Assembly: GCF_039652555.1 (NCBI RefSeq) | Contig: NZ_JBDJAF010000001.1 | Coordinates: forward strand, 620,001 to 684,000 | Reading direction: 5' to 3' | DNA: 64,000 nucleotides | Origin: Parafrigoribacterium mesophilum | Lineage (GTDB): Bacteria; Actinomycetota; Actinomycetes; Actinomycetales; Microbacteriaceae | Shown here: positions 1 through 10,000 of the stretch, piece by piece | Position numbering within the stretch: the stretch's first letter is position 1 | Layout of the letters: every line of letters begins with the position of its first letter | The notes under the pieces: model-generated | What the model saw: the letters and a program-made list of their open reading frames with translations, nothing else | What the model was told of the DNA's origin: nothing | Database searches by the model: none | Position numbers and translations under genes: made by a program

Positions 1-912
1 GCCACGCAATACGAGCGGCTCTTCGGACGGTTGCGCACGCTCAGACTGCGCTGGCTGCAACGATTGCGAACCAAATTGGCCAACACGCCGTTCGTCAGTG
101 GCGCGGCGATGATCGCCTTCTCGGCGCTTGCCTTCGGATTCGTCGATCCGAATTTCGGATTCGACATCACGTCCTTGCGGTTGGTGTTGGCCCTGGGCAT
201 CGCCTTGTTCATCGTCGGTTATCTGTCCAATGCGATAACGAGCTGGATCGTCCGCGAGAAGTGGCACATCGGGGCGTCGTTGGATGCAAAGCCACTCGCG
301 CTCATCTTGACCGTCATCGGGGTGCTGCTGTCCCGTCTGATGGGGTTCTCGCCTGGATTCCTGATCGGGCTGATCCTCGGCATCTCCCTCACCAGTGCCG
401 CGAGCGCGGTGCAGCGCTCGCGCATGGTGATGCTGCACACCGGCATCATCCTGACACTCGGCATCACCTCGTGGGTGGGTTACAGCGTCCTCATCGCCGG
501 CACCGACGGCCAGCCAGACAGCTTCCTTCGCGCCCTGGCAATCGACACTCTGGCCGCGGTGACCGCTGAGGGAGTCACCGCGCTGCTGGTCGGACTGTTG
601 CCCTTCCGATTTCTGGAGGGGGAGGAACTGTTCGCGACTTCGAAGCCCCGGTGGGCAGCGACCTATCTAGTGGTCCTGGTCGTGTTCTGCCTGATCGTCC
701 TCCCCGATGCGGCGAACTGGGAGAAGTTGGGCGCGTCGCTGTGGACGTGGCTCGCCGTCCTGGTCGGCTTCACCCTGGTGTCCCTCACGATCTACCTGTA
801 CTTCCGCTATCGCACGTCTCGGGACGCATCCGAACATCCGAGCGCAGAACGCACCCCACAAGTCCCGATTGCACAAACCACGTCAACCGAAGCAGGAGAC
901 CAATCCGCATGA
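1..912 (+). CDS. Membrane protein, 5'-truncated by window edge
   Basis: The reading frame is open back to the first base, so the gene begins outside the window and only its C-terminal ~303 residues are visible. It has a basic N-terminal stretch, then about eight hydrophobic segments, and ends in a charged cytoplasmic tail. A GLLPFRFLEG motif near residue 200 resembles the FGLLP motif of a class of uncharacterised actinobacterial membrane proteins, so this may be the membrane half of such a protein. The stop overlaps the start of the next gene (ATGA), so the two are probably co-transcribed. Function unknown. Confidence 0.7.
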   Translation, partial: ATQYERLFGRLRTLRLRWLQRLRTKLANTPFVSGAAMIAFSALAFGFVDPNFGFDITSLRLVLALGIALFIVGYLSNAITSWIVREKWHIGASLDAKPLALILTVIGVLLSRLMGFSPGFLIGLILGISLTSAASAVQRSRMVMLHTGIILTLGITSWVGYSVLIAGTDGQPDSFLRALAIDTLAAVTAEGVTALLVGLLPFRFLEGEELFATSKPRWAATYLVVLVVFCLIVLPDAANWEKLGASLWTWLAVLVGFTLVSLTIYLYFRYRTSRDASEHPSAERTPQVPIAQTTSTEAGDQSA

Positions 913-2324
913 GCATTTCCGAGGCACCCGCCGCCGACAGCGTCGACGACCTGGCAAAATACCTGGCCAAGCGCGTCGCGGGACGCATTGCAACGCCCGC
1001 CGACAGCGACTGGGACAAGGTACGCGCGGCGTGGAACCTGTCGGTCGACCAGCGCCCCGCAATGGTGGCACTGCCGGAGAGCAGCACCGATGTGGCCGCC
1101 GTCCTCGACTTCGCCAGCGGTGCCGGACTGCGCGTCGCACCCCAGGGCACCGGCCATAACGCGTCCCCGCTCGGTGACCTTTCGACAACAATCCTGCTGC
1201 GCACCGACCGGATGCGGGAGCTGACCGTCGACCCTGTCGCCCGCTCGGTCAGGGTGGGAGCGGGCGTGTCCTGGTCGGAGGTCACCGAAGCACTCGCCCG
1301 GCACGGACTTGTCGGCCGCGCCGGATCCTCCGGCAGTGTCGGCGTCGCCGGATACAGTCTCGGCGGCGGGTACAGCTGGCTGGCTCGTCGACACGGCCTG
1401 GCCGTGAATTCGGTCACGGCCGTGGACCTGGTTACCGGCGACGGAGTTCTCCACCGCACCGATGCGCTCACCGAGCCCGAGTTGTTTTGGGCGGTGCGCG
1501 GCGGCGGTGCCAACGTCGGCATCGTCTGTGCGCTGGAGTTCACAGCCCTCGCTGTGACTCAGGTGTACGGAGGTGCGCTGCTGTTCCCGATCGAACGCGC
1601 CGCCGAGGTGCTCGCCGCATACGCAGAGTGGACCAGGGAGCTGGACGAGTCGGCAACGACGTGCGTGCGCCTGTTACGCCTTCCCCCGATGCCCGAGCTG
1701 CCCGAGCCGTTACGCGGCAAGTCGTTCGTCGCGATCGACGGGGCGATCGAGGCGGGCGCAGAGCCTGCGGGCTTGACGGATTGGGCCGAGCGACTGCTCG
1801 CACCACTGCGCGCCCTCGGGCCGGTGATGGACACTTTCGCCGTGATGCCCGCCGCCGCCCTCGGGCAGATCCACATGGACCCGCCGGATCCCACCCCGGC
1901 ACGCGGCGACGGAATGATCCTCGAGGACCTGACCCCCGACGCGATCGCGGTGCTCCTGGCGCTCGTCGGCCCTGGAGTCGACTCCCCGCTTCTGGCGGTG
2001 GACTTGCGCCACCTCGGTGGCTCCGTCGGCCGGCCCGACCCCACCGGGGGCGCGGTGAACCACTTGCCCGGTCGATTCCTCCTCTACGCCGTCGGCATCA
2101 CTCCCACAGCTGACTCGATCCACGGCGTCGAGGAGCACGTCGCGGCCCTCCGCGACGCGTTAGCCCCCTGGCAGGCGGATCGCGACTATCTCAACTTCCG
2201 CGACACCGCGGCGCCCGCGCATCGGTTCTACGACCAGCGGACCATCCGGCAGCTGCTTGAGGTGCGGAACCATCACGACCCGGACGGTCTGATCCGCAGC
2301 AATCACCCGGTGGAGGCAGTCTGA
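909..2324 (+). CDS. FAD-linked oxidoreductase, BBE-like (PCMH-type FAD domain)
   Basis: 471 aa. The start is the ATG overlapping the upstream stop; a longer frame upstream is the shadow of the preceding gene. The N-terminal half is a PCMH-type FAD-binding domain: GTGHN contains the histidine position used for covalent flavin attachment in this family, followed by SSGSVGVAGYSLGGGYSW and FWAVRGGGANVGIV. The C-terminus (YLNFRD...HHDPDGLIRSNH) is a berberine-bridge-enzyme-type ending. Members oxidise sugars, alcohols or alkaloid-like substrates with O2 or another acceptor; the substrate cannot be read from sequence. The second covalent-flavin cysteine of bicovalent members is not evident. Convergent with the LuxR-type gene that follows. 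Confidence 0.9.
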   Translation: MSISEAPAADSVDDLAKYLAKRVAGRIATPADSDWDKVRAAWNLSVDQRPAMVALPESSTDVAAVLDFASGAGLRVAPQGTGHNASPLGDLSTTILLRTDRMRELTVDPVARSVRVGAGVSWSEVTEALARHGLVGRAGSSGSVGVAGYSLGGGYSWLARRHGLAVNSVTAVDLVTGDGVLHRTDALTEPELFWAVRGGGANVGIVCALEFTALAVTQVYGGALLFPIERAAEVLAAYAEWTRELDESATTCVRLLRLPPMPELPEPLRGKSFVAIDGAIEAGAEPAGLTDWAERLLAPLRALGPVMDTFAVMPAAALGQIHMDPPDPTPARGDGMILEDLTPDAIAVLLALVGPGVDSPLLAVDLRHLGGSVGRPDPTGGAVNHLPGRFLLYAVGITPTADSIHGVEEHVAALRDALAPWQADRDYLNFRDTAAPAHRFYDQRTIRQLLEVRNHHDPDGLIRSNHPVEAV

Positions 2325-2343
2325 GGTTCCGGCCGCCGGCTGA

Positions 2344-3441
2344 CTACCGGTATTGCCCGGTGAAAAGCCGGGCCACAAGCTCACCGCGACTGGCTACGCC
2401 GACCTTGGTGAAGAGGGACTTGATGTGGTCGCGCACGGTGAAGACCGACAGGCTCAACTCCGCGGCGATGCCGGAGGTCGAGATGCCGCGGGCAAGCAGG
2501 CGGCTCACCTCCTGCTCCCGCCGGGACAGGCCGTAAGCCGACACAACGATCGATTCCATCTCTGCGGACGTGGCGCCCGCGATGACCACGACCGTGGTGG
2601 CCTGCGCGACGTCGGCGGCCCGGAGGGTGCTCGCATCCACCACTGCCCACTGGCCGGAACGCAACCGCACCCGCAATCGTGCGGGCCCGCGTTGGTAGCC
2701 TCGGGCGACGGCGTGAGAGTACGCCAGTACGGCACGCACCGGGCTGGGAAGCGACTCGGGACCGCCTGGCACGTTGGGCATCTCCCGCAGCCAGCTCGCG
2801 GCGGCGTCATTAGACGATTCCAAGGTGCTGTCTGCGGTAAAAACCAGTACGCCGGGAGTGGCTGGGGCCGGCGTCGCCCCGCTCGGAGCATTCATCACCC
2901 TGGCTCGCAACAAGGTGGCGAGCGGCTCCAGTAGATTGGCGACGAAGTCCACCTCGGCATCGGAGAAGGGATTCTCGTCCCTGCCGCGCACTAACTCGAT
3001 CAGGCCCCATGCGGTTCCCGAGGCTCGCATCACGGCTCGGAGCTCATCGCCATAGCCAAGGCTTGCAATAGCTTCTCGGAATCGTGAACTGCGGGCCAAC
3101 AGGCCGGCGGTCTCCCCGTGCAAGGTCCCCACCGGCCGCTCCCGGGTAGCCAAATCGCGGAAGAGCAGCCGGTCCTCCACCGAGAACTCGCGCTCCCAAT
3201 ATCCCACGCCCTGATTGAAATCGACGTTGACGAGATGGATCGGCCAGGTCGGAAGAATGATCCCGGGGTCGGTTACCGACCAGCCGCTGGCGGCACTCGG
3301 AACAAAACGCGACACCGCGGCGCTGAGGGCGATCAGCATGGTGGAGGCATCCGTCGACCGCTCGGCGGCCGCGATCACGCCAGCGTGATGCCGACGCAAT
3401 GCGCTAGCAGTCATTTCTGCGAGTCGGGGCGGATGAATCAC
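2344..3441 (-). CDS. LuxR-family transcriptional regulator with GAF-like sensor region
   Basis: 365 aa from a GTG start; an ATG at 3414 is an equally possible start and neither has a clear Shine-Dalgarno sequence. The C-terminal ~65 residues are a LuxR/GerE helix-turn-helix (LSRREQEVSRLLARGIS, then IAAELSLSVFTVRDHIKSLF). The first ~200 residues resemble a GAF-type sensor domain and a middle region could be PAS-like. There is no receiver domain, so a ligand rather than phosphorylation probably controls it. It lies convergent to the FAD oxidoreductase; its target is unknown. A tRNA gene lies 146 bp upstream on the other strand. Confidence 0.85.
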   Translation of the reverse strand: MIHPPRLAEMTASALRRHHAGVIAAAERSTDASTMLIALSAAVSRFVPSAASGWSVTDPGIILPTWPIHLVNVDFNQGVGYWEREFSVEDRLLFRDLATRERPVGTLHGETAGLLARSSRFREAIASLGYGDELRAVMRASGTAWGLIELVRGRDENPFSDAEVDFVANLLEPLATLLRARVMNAPSGATPAPATPGVLVFTADSTLESSNDAAASWLREMPNVPGGPESLPSPVRAVLAYSHAVARGYQRGPARLRVRLRSGQWAVVDASTLRAADVAQATTVVVIAGATSAEMESIVVSAYGLSRREQEVSRLLARGISTSGIAAELSLSVFTVRDHIKSLFTKVGVASRGELVARLFTGQYR

Positions 3442-3586
3442 ACTTGAATGATGTCACTGGAGTCGCTTCGATGGTTACGCGGGAGCAGATTCTGCTGCGG
3501 ATGCTGACGCACCGACGGCCGCCAGTCAGGTACAGTATTCATCGGCAGTCAGTCACCGGTCCGCGAGGGCAGAGCTGACGACGTCC

Positions 3587-3660
3587 GGGGATGTAGCTCA
3601 GTGGTAGAGCCTCAGTCTTCCAAACTGATTACGCGAGTTCGATTCTCGTCATCCCCTCCA
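3587..3660 (+). tRNA. tRNA-Gly (anticodon TCC), CCA encoded
   Basis: A full cloverleaf reads directly. The acceptor stem GGGGATG (3587-3593) pairs with CATCCCC (3650-3656). The D arm is GCTCAGTGGTAGAGC. The anticodon stem TCAGT/ACTGA holds the loop CTTCCAA with anticodon TCC. The T arm is GCGAG-TTCGATT-CTCGT. The discriminator base is T and CCA is encoded at 3658-3660. Stand-alone gene. Confidence 0.97.
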
Positions 3661-3759
3661 CCGCACAGCCCCATCCGGTTGACCCGTGTTCTGGGGAGGG
3701 ACACAGCGAATATTCAGGATCTATAGTGCGGTCGTGCACTGGGAGACTGGGGAATCCGC

Positions 3760-4509
3760 ATGTGTGACGCACCGACAAATCTTGCACCCGCCGGTTGGTA
3801 CGCCGACACGAGCGACGCCGGGCAGGAGCGATGGTGGGACGGGAGCAGATGGACCGACCGCGTGCGACCGACGCCGCTCACGCCCGAGACCGCGACTGAC
3901 ACCTCGGATGCCGCCCTTCCGACGGACAACGGCACCCCGGTACAGCGCTACCGGCTCACCTACACGCCGCCGGACGACTCTCCCCGGACGAACACCCCGG
4001 CCACGCTCAGCCTCATCTTCGGCATCATCTCTCTGATCGTGAACCCCCTCCTCTTGGTCGGGATCGCGGCGCTCATCCTGGGCATCGTCGGCCTGCGCCG
4101 CGCCGGGAACTTCATCCCGCCGGTCGGCCACGGCAAAGCCATGGCAGGCGTCGTACTCTCCATCATCGGCACCCTGGTCAACGTGATCCTGATCATCGTT
4201 GTCGTCAGCGCGCTCATCGGCTCGGGCGCCTTCCAGTCCGGCCACCGCAACAGCTCGAGCGCGGTCTGGCAGGACCAGGGTGAAGTCCAGCAGCTAATTT
4301 CAACCGGAATCCACGAGCAGACCGGCGCGAAAGTCGACGCAGTCCAGTGCGCCGTGCCTGCTGCTCCCACTGCCGGCACCTCCTTCGACTGCATCGCCAG
4401 GATTGCCGACGCCCCGGACCTGCGTATCCTCGTTCGAGTCCAAGACAACGAAGGCCGTTTCGTCTGGCAGGTCACGGGGAAGGAACCCGAAGCCTCAGCC
4501 GGCGCCTAG
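3760..4509 (+). CDS. DUF2510/DUF4190/DUF4333 membrane protein
   Basis: 249 aa. Residues ~8-33 form a DUF2510 motif (APAGWYADTSDAGQERWWDG..W), an actinobacterial module of unknown role found at the N-terminus of membrane proteins. Residues ~75-150 hold a DUF4190-like pair of transmembrane helices separated by a short GKAMAG loop. The C-terminal ~80 residues resemble DUF4333 (KVDAVQCAVPAAPTAGTSFDC), likely extracytoplasmic with paired cysteines. The ATG at 3760 fits the start of the DUF2510 module. Likely an envelope protein; no enzymatic role is evident. Confidence 0.85.
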   Translation: MCDAPTNLAPAGWYADTSDAGQERWWDGSRWTDRVRPTPLTPETATDTSDAALPTDNGTPVQRYRLTYTPPDDSPRTNTPATLSLIFGIISLIVNPLLLVGIAALILGIVGLRRAGNFIPPVGHGKAMAGVVLSIIGTLVNVILIIVVVSALIGSGAFQSGHRNSSSAVWQDQGEVQQLISTGIHEQTGAKVDAVQCAVPAAPTAGTSFDCIARIADAPDLRILVRVQDNEGRFVWQVTGKEPEASAGA

Positions 4510-4600
4510 ACCGACCGCCCAATTGAGGGATGCGCCGCGCATCGCGCGTCGGTTTGCGTACGCCCTATGCACCTGGCTCACCCGGGCGCACACTGGCGTC

Positions 4601-5284
4601 ATGCCCGAGGAGGCGCGAATCCCGCCTCGCAACGTCGACGAGGTTCCGGTCGGCGTGCGTGCGCAATTGCTCGCCACGGAGCACTGGAGTCTGCTCGCCT
4701 CCCGAAGCACTACGCAAGGCGAGGTGCTCACCCGCATCAGCATGTTCCTCACCCTCACCTCGGCCGGACTGGTGAGCCTGGCCCTGGTCGGTCAGGCCAC
4801 CGATTTCAGCGGCGCATTCCCGACGTTCGCCATCGCGGTGCTGGGCATTGTGCTGCTGGTCGGTTTCCTCACTCAGCTGCGAGTGGCGAACGTGTCCATG
4901 GAGGATCTCGCCTACGTTCTGGCCATGAACCGTCTTCGAGCGGCCTACGCGGAACTCGACCCGGGAATTGCGCCATACCTGATGACCTCGCGATATGACG
5001 ACTTCTCCGGGTCACGGCAGACCTACTATTTTCTGGGACCCAGCGGCGTGAGCCACCTGGCGGGTAGCAGCATGGTCTTCAGCATGGCGGTCAATGCCGC
5101 TTTGTTGGGTGTTCTGTGCGCCGGAATCAGCAGCAACCTCGCGGCACCCACGTTGGTCGCCATCGGCATCGGCGGCGTCTGCGGCATCGTCTATTTTGCG
5201 ATCTCGCTGTGGTACGGCGCGCGGAGGTACTTCCGGTTCTGGAAGACCTACAGTCCGCAGTTCCCGACGCCGCAAGCCTCTTAG
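4601..5284 (+). CDS. Hypothetical four-helix membrane protein
   Basis: 227 aa from the ATG at 4601; the frame is open further upstream but that part overlaps the previous gene and is out of character. A soluble N-terminal ~40 residues (ATEHWSLLASRSTTQGEVLTR) is followed by two transmembrane helices, a ~60-residue polar region (MNRLRAAYAELDPGIAPYLM...), then two more helices and a short basic-aromatic tail (YGARRYFRFWKTY). I do not recognise the family. It sits 91 bp after the DUF2510 gene and 73 bp before aidB. Confidence 0.75.
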   Translation: MPEEARIPPRNVDEVPVGVRAQLLATEHWSLLASRSTTQGEVLTRISMFLTLTSAGLVSLALVGQATDFSGAFPTFAIAVLGIVLLVGFLTQLRVANVSMEDLAYVLAMNRLRAAYAELDPGIAPYLMTSRYDDFSGSRQTYYFLGPSGVSHLAGSSMVFSMAVNAALLGVLCAGISSNLAAPTLVAIGIGGVCGIVYFAISLWYGARRYFRFWKTYSPQFPTPQAS

Positions 5285-5357
5285 CAGCGAATCACCCGCA
5301 TCCGCCTTCGAACGACGAGGATGGAAGCGCAGGCAGTTCAAGCCGTGGAGGTTTCCC

Positions 5358-6995
5358 ATGCTGACGCACACCGTCGTGAATCAGGCGCCCCGCCGGGTGG
5401 AGGTCAACGAATTCTCCACCAACATTCCGCTCGTGGAAGCGGTGCGCCACTACGACGCGGGCTGGGCCCTCGGCAACCTCGAACAGATCGGCGCCCAGGT
5501 CGGCACCGAGGACTTCCAGGCCTGCGCCGAAACCGCGAACACCAACGTGCCGACCCTGGCCACTCACGACCGGTACGGGAACCGCATCGACGAGGTGCAC
5601 TACGACGACGCCTACCACCGGATCATCGCCCAGGCCGTGGCGCACGGCGTGCACACCAGCGCGTGGGCCGACCCGAAACCCGGCGCGAACGTGGCCAGGG
5701 CCGCCGGATTCATGCTGTTCGCCCAGATTGAGCCGGGCCACGCCTGCCCGATCTCGATGACGCACTCCGCGGTGCCGGTGTTGCGGCTGCAGCCGGAACT
5801 CACCGAAGCCTGGCTGCCGCGGCTCTACTCCCGCGACTATGACGGCGAACTGCGACCAGACAAGCCCGGCGCCCTGATCGGCATGGCGATGACCGAGAAG
5901 CAGGGCGGCTCGGATGTGCGTGCCAACACCACCCGCGCGGTGCGCCGGTCGGGCGACGACTTTCTGCTCACCGGGCACAAGTGGTTCTGCTCCGCCCCGA
6001 TGTCCGACGCGTTCCTGGTGCTGGCGCAGGTCGCGACAGCCGCGGGCGAGAACGCGCTGTCCTGCTTTCTGGTGCCGCGCGTGCTGCCAGACGGCATCCG
6101 GAACGTGTTCCGCATCCAACGACTCAAGAACAAACTCGGCAACCGGTCCAACGCGTCGTGCGAGGTCGAATTCGCCGACACCGTCGGGCACCTCATCGGC
6201 GACGTGGGCGCGGGCGTGCGCACCATCATCGAGATGGTCGCCCGCACCCGGCTCGACTGCGTCTACGGCTCGGCCGCCGGGATGCGGCAGGGGGTCGCCG
6301 AGGCCCTCTGGCACGCCCGGCACCGCAGTGCCTTCGGCGCGCGACTGGTGGACCAGCCGGCGATGACCGCGGTGTTGGCCGACCTGGCCCTGGAATCGGA
6401 GGCCGCCACGGCCACGGCGATGCGCCTCGCTCGTGCGCACGACGACGACGCTCCAGGGCAGGAGAAGAGCTTCCGTCGCCTCGCCACGGCCGTGGCCAAA
6501 TACTGGATCTGCAAACGCGGGCCCCAACACGCCTACGAATCGATGGAGTGCCTGGGCGGCAACGGCTTCATCGAAGACTTCCCCCTGGCCCGCCGCTACC
6601 GGGAGCAACCGGTGATGGCGATCTGGGAAGGATCGGGCAACGTCATCGCACTGGACGTGCTGCGGGCGATGCGCCGCGAACCTGACAGTGTGCAGGCGTT
6701 CTTCCACGAGGTCTCATTGGCCGCCGGCGCGCACCCGCTGCTCGACGCGCACATCGCCGCAACGTCGAAGCTCGCCAGCGACATCGGCCAGACGGATGCG
6801 GCAGCGGCGCAGTCGAACGCCCGGCGGCTCGTGGAGTCGATGGCGCTGGCGCTGGAAGCGTCGCTGCTGGCGCGTCAGGCTCCGACCGCGGTGTCGGAGG
6901 CATTTGTTGCCGCCCGGCTGGGCGACGACCGCCGCCACGAGTACGGGTCGCTGCTGGCGGGCACCGACACCGCCGCCATCCTGGCACGGCACTAA
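5358..6995 (+). CDS. aidB: AidB-like acyl-CoA dehydrogenase
   Basis: 545 aa, close to the ~540 aa of E. coli AidB. GGAGG lies 6-10 bp before the ATG at 5358. AidB-type features are TNIPLVEAVRHYDAGWA near the N-terminus, HGVHTSAWADPKPGANVARA, EPGHACPISMTHSAVPVLR, MTEKQGGSDVRANTT and GHKWFCSAPMSDAFLVLAQ, with the FAD-binding YESMECLGGNGFIE region near the C-terminus. AidB is a DNA-binding flavoprotein of the adaptive response to alkylation. In actinobacteria the same family is often annotated only as acyl-CoA dehydrogenase, so the physiological substrate is open. Transcribed alone or with the short upstream membrane gene. Confidence 0.88.
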   Translation: MLTHTVVNQAPRRVEVNEFSTNIPLVEAVRHYDAGWALGNLEQIGAQVGTEDFQACAETANTNVPTLATHDRYGNRIDEVHYDDAYHRIIAQAVAHGVHTSAWADPKPGANVARAAGFMLFAQIEPGHACPISMTHSAVPVLRLQPELTEAWLPRLYSRDYDGELRPDKPGALIGMAMTEKQGGSDVRANTTRAVRRSGDDFLLTGHKWFCSAPMSDAFLVLAQVATAAGENALSCFLVPRVLPDGIRNVFRIQRLKNKLGNRSNASCEVEFADTVGHLIGDVGAGVRTIIEMVARTRLDCVYGSAAGMRQGVAEALWHARHRSAFGARLVDQPAMTAVLADLALESEAATATAMRLARAHDDDAPGQEKSFRRLATAVAKYWICKRGPQHAYESMECLGGNGFIEDFPLARRYREQPVMAIWEGSGNVIALDVLRAMRREPDSVQAFFHEVSLAAGAHPLLDAHIAATSKLASDIGQTDAAAAQSNARRLVESMALALEASLLARQAPTAVSEAFVAARLGDDRRHEYGSLLAGTDTAAILARH

Positions 6996-7091
6996 GCGCC
7001 GGGAACCGCCGCGTGGGGTGTGCACAAATCACCCACGCCGTGCCCGACCGCCGCTAACCTGAACTGACAATCGTTCAGGGAGTGCCGTTGA

Positions 7092-10000
7092 ATGGATGAT
7101 CAGGGATCCGAGCCGGACTTTGCCGCGCATGCCGGCCTGGTGGCGTTCCCGCGCGACATCGCCGAATTGACCGACACGACGCTGTGCCCGGCCTGCTTCA
7201 CGCCACTGTCTGGAACCATCTGCGCGGCTTGTGGCCTCGACCTGAGTCACCCCGCCGCGTTCCAACTGCTGCGCTACTCGCAGGATGCCGCACGACTGCT
7301 GCAGGCCCGGGTGAGCACCATCGGCCGGATGCGCTTCGACCAGGCCAAGACACCCGCTCGCACTGAGGTGCCGGCCGCCGTCGAGGTGCCAGTTAGGCCG
7401 ACACACTGGCAACCCGTATTCCCCACCGCGACGGGTGGTCAGAACCCCAACGCACCTTCGGCGGAGCAGCCACCAGCCCGCCCGACGAAGCGACCCACGG
7501 CCAGCGCGACGCCGCCCGGCCCGCGGCGCTCCAGCGTCCAGGTGCTGTTGCTGCTCGTCGGGGTGTCGCTGCTGTCGATCGCCGCCATCTTCTTCCTGGT
7601 GTACGCGCTCATCACGTACGGCCTGGTCACCCGCTCGATCATCATCGGCGCGATCACCGTCGCCGCCTTCGTGGTCGCAGGCCTGCTACGGCGCCGAGGA
7701 CTGACCGCGACGGCCGAAGGGATCGGCACCTTCTCCGTCGTACTGATCTACCTGGATGCGTTCGCCGTGCGCGCGAACGACCTGCTGGGCCTGACCTCGG
7801 TGCCGGCGCAAACCTACTGGGGCGTTACCCTCGTTGTGTCAGGGGTGGCGTTCATCGTCTGGCACCGCCGCACCGGTCCGCGATCGGCCAGCATCGCCGG
7901 GTTCGCGACCTTCGCGCCGGGCGTTGGGCTCGTTGTCGCCGGGGCGGCCCGCGGCCTCGACGACACGACCGGCGTGTTCCTCTCGTTTGCCGCGGTCGCC
8001 GCGGCGGGCGTCATCCATCGGGCCACCCGGGCCGGCGGCTTTGCCGAGCGCATCATCATTCTGTCGACGACCTCGCTGGCGCTCCTGTTCGGATTCCTTG
8101 CGGCGCTGATGCTGGACCACGACTGGGATTGGGCGCCCGCGTTCGGACTCGCCCTCCTCGCGGTGATCGGGCTGGCCCACGCCGGGGTCCTTGCCACCGA
8201 CCGGCCCGACTCCGCTGCGGACACCGTTGTCGAGGGGCGCGCCGTCCGCCTGTACGGCGCCGCGTTCGCCGGGTTCGGCGGCGCGGCATCCGCTCTCGCC
8301 ATGGTCGCGGTCGCGATCCGGGTGGGTGACCCATCGTTCGGCAGCTTCGCGCCGCCCGTGATCGGCGCACTGCTGGCCCTGCTGCTCGAGTTCGGCTCGC
8401 GTACGCTCAGAAGTCTCCGGATGCGCGCCCACGCCCTCGTCGGCGCGCGCGCCGCCGGGGTGGTCGCCATTATCGCGCTTCTCCTTCCGGCGTACCTGGC
8501 CGTGCAGAACACGGTGGCCGTCCTGACGACCAGCCTGTCCAGGCCATGGACCCTGACGCCGATGGACGTTGTCGATCCGAGTGTCGCGGGTGCCGGCTGG
8601 GCGGTCGCCGCTCTCGCCGTGGTTGGCGGGCTCGCCGGTGCGATCTGGCGGGCGGCGAAGCTCTCCGGCAGGCTGCGGCTCGTTCGCTGGTTTGAGGTGG
8701 GCACCATCCTCGTCGCGGTGCCGCTGCTCGGCGTGCTCTGGCTGGTGCTGGTGGGTTATCTGCTGCTCGCGGCGCTGACCCTGACCCTCGCGTTGCGCCG
8801 GGCGTCCGCCGAGGGCTACCGGGGACTGCTCCTGGGACTGTTGTCGGGGGCGCTGGCTCTGGGCTACCTGATCGGTTGGTCCAGCCAGTCAACGTGGTTG
8901 GCCGGCAGCCTGGGTCTGATCGCCGCGCTGCTCATCAGCCGGAGGGTGTGCCGCACGTCGTTCGACGCGGCATCCGTTCTAGGCGTGGCGGTGATCGCCG
9001 CCCTCATCGCAGCGGCGGCTGCCGCGCATCAACTGGCGCCGGACGCTGTCGCGGGGGCCTCGGCGGTGAATGTGGCGCGCTTCGTTGGGATCCTTGCCAC
9101 GGTGTTCCTGCTCGGATCGTTGCTGTTGCGGTCGTTACTGCCGCGGTCGGCTGTGGCCGGGTGGCCGACCGTTCGTGGTCGGGCCGGTGTCTCGGTGCCC
9201 GATCGCCGCTCGGTGTTCTGGCTTTCCGCGGCAGCGGCCGGCGCCTGCGCTGTGATCGGCCATCAGGAACTCGGCGACCTGGCGGCGAGCGAGCGGGCGA
9301 CACTCCTCCTGCCCGAATTCGGCACCAGCCTGGCGGTGAACGCCGCGCTGGTCGTGGTGCTCGCGCTGTGGGTGCTGGTACCGTCGCCGGAGTTACCGGC
9401 GCCTGGACCATCGTCGCCCGGGCCATCGTCGCCGGCGACACCCGACGAACGCGGTGCGTTGCGGATCGAACGCATCGCCGCGGGGTTGCTGGTGACGCCG
9501 GCGCTCTACCTGGTCGTTGACGCGCTCGCGCTCACGCTGCAACTCGATTCCTCGGCACGATCAGCGACTCCGGTCGCCGCGGCGCTGCTGGCCAGCGGCG
9601 GAGCCCTCGCCATCACGCTGCGCCGTCCCTCGGTGTCGCCTCGGTGGGCCCGGGAGGTCGGCATCGCGTTGGTCGGTGTTCCGGCCGTCGCCGTGACGTT
9701 CGTCGAGCCCAACCCGGCGAGCTGGCTCGTGCTGGTGCTCGGCGGGCTCACCGCACTGATCCTCGCCATCGACACCGACGGGTTGTTATCGTCCGTCTCG
9801 CCGCGTAAGCACCTCGGTTGGGTCGCACTGGCCCTGGCCACAGCGGGCTTCTGGCGCCGACTGGCCGGCGACAACGTGCACAACCTCGAGGCGTACGTGC
9901 TACCACTGGCCGGGGTGCTGCTGGTCATCGCCGTACTCAGTGTGGTCTCCGCGCGGCGCCGGGGCGCGGGAGATCCGATCGCCGCACCGCTGCTGGTGCT

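Noticed and set aside
2325..2343. Terminator between the FAD oxidoreductase and the LuxR gene
   Set aside because: Only short CCGG dyads are present, too weak to call.
4403..4600. Upstream start for the four-helix membrane protein gene
   Set aside because: That part overlaps the DUF2510 gene and is charged and irregular; the ATG at 4601 gives a sensible protein.
5358..6995. This acyl-CoA dehydrogenase as the missing isovaleryl-CoA dehydrogenase
   Set aside because: Its motifs and ~545-aa length are those of AidB-like proteins, not the ~385-aa isovaleryl-CoA dehydrogenases, and it is 40 kb from the leucine genes.
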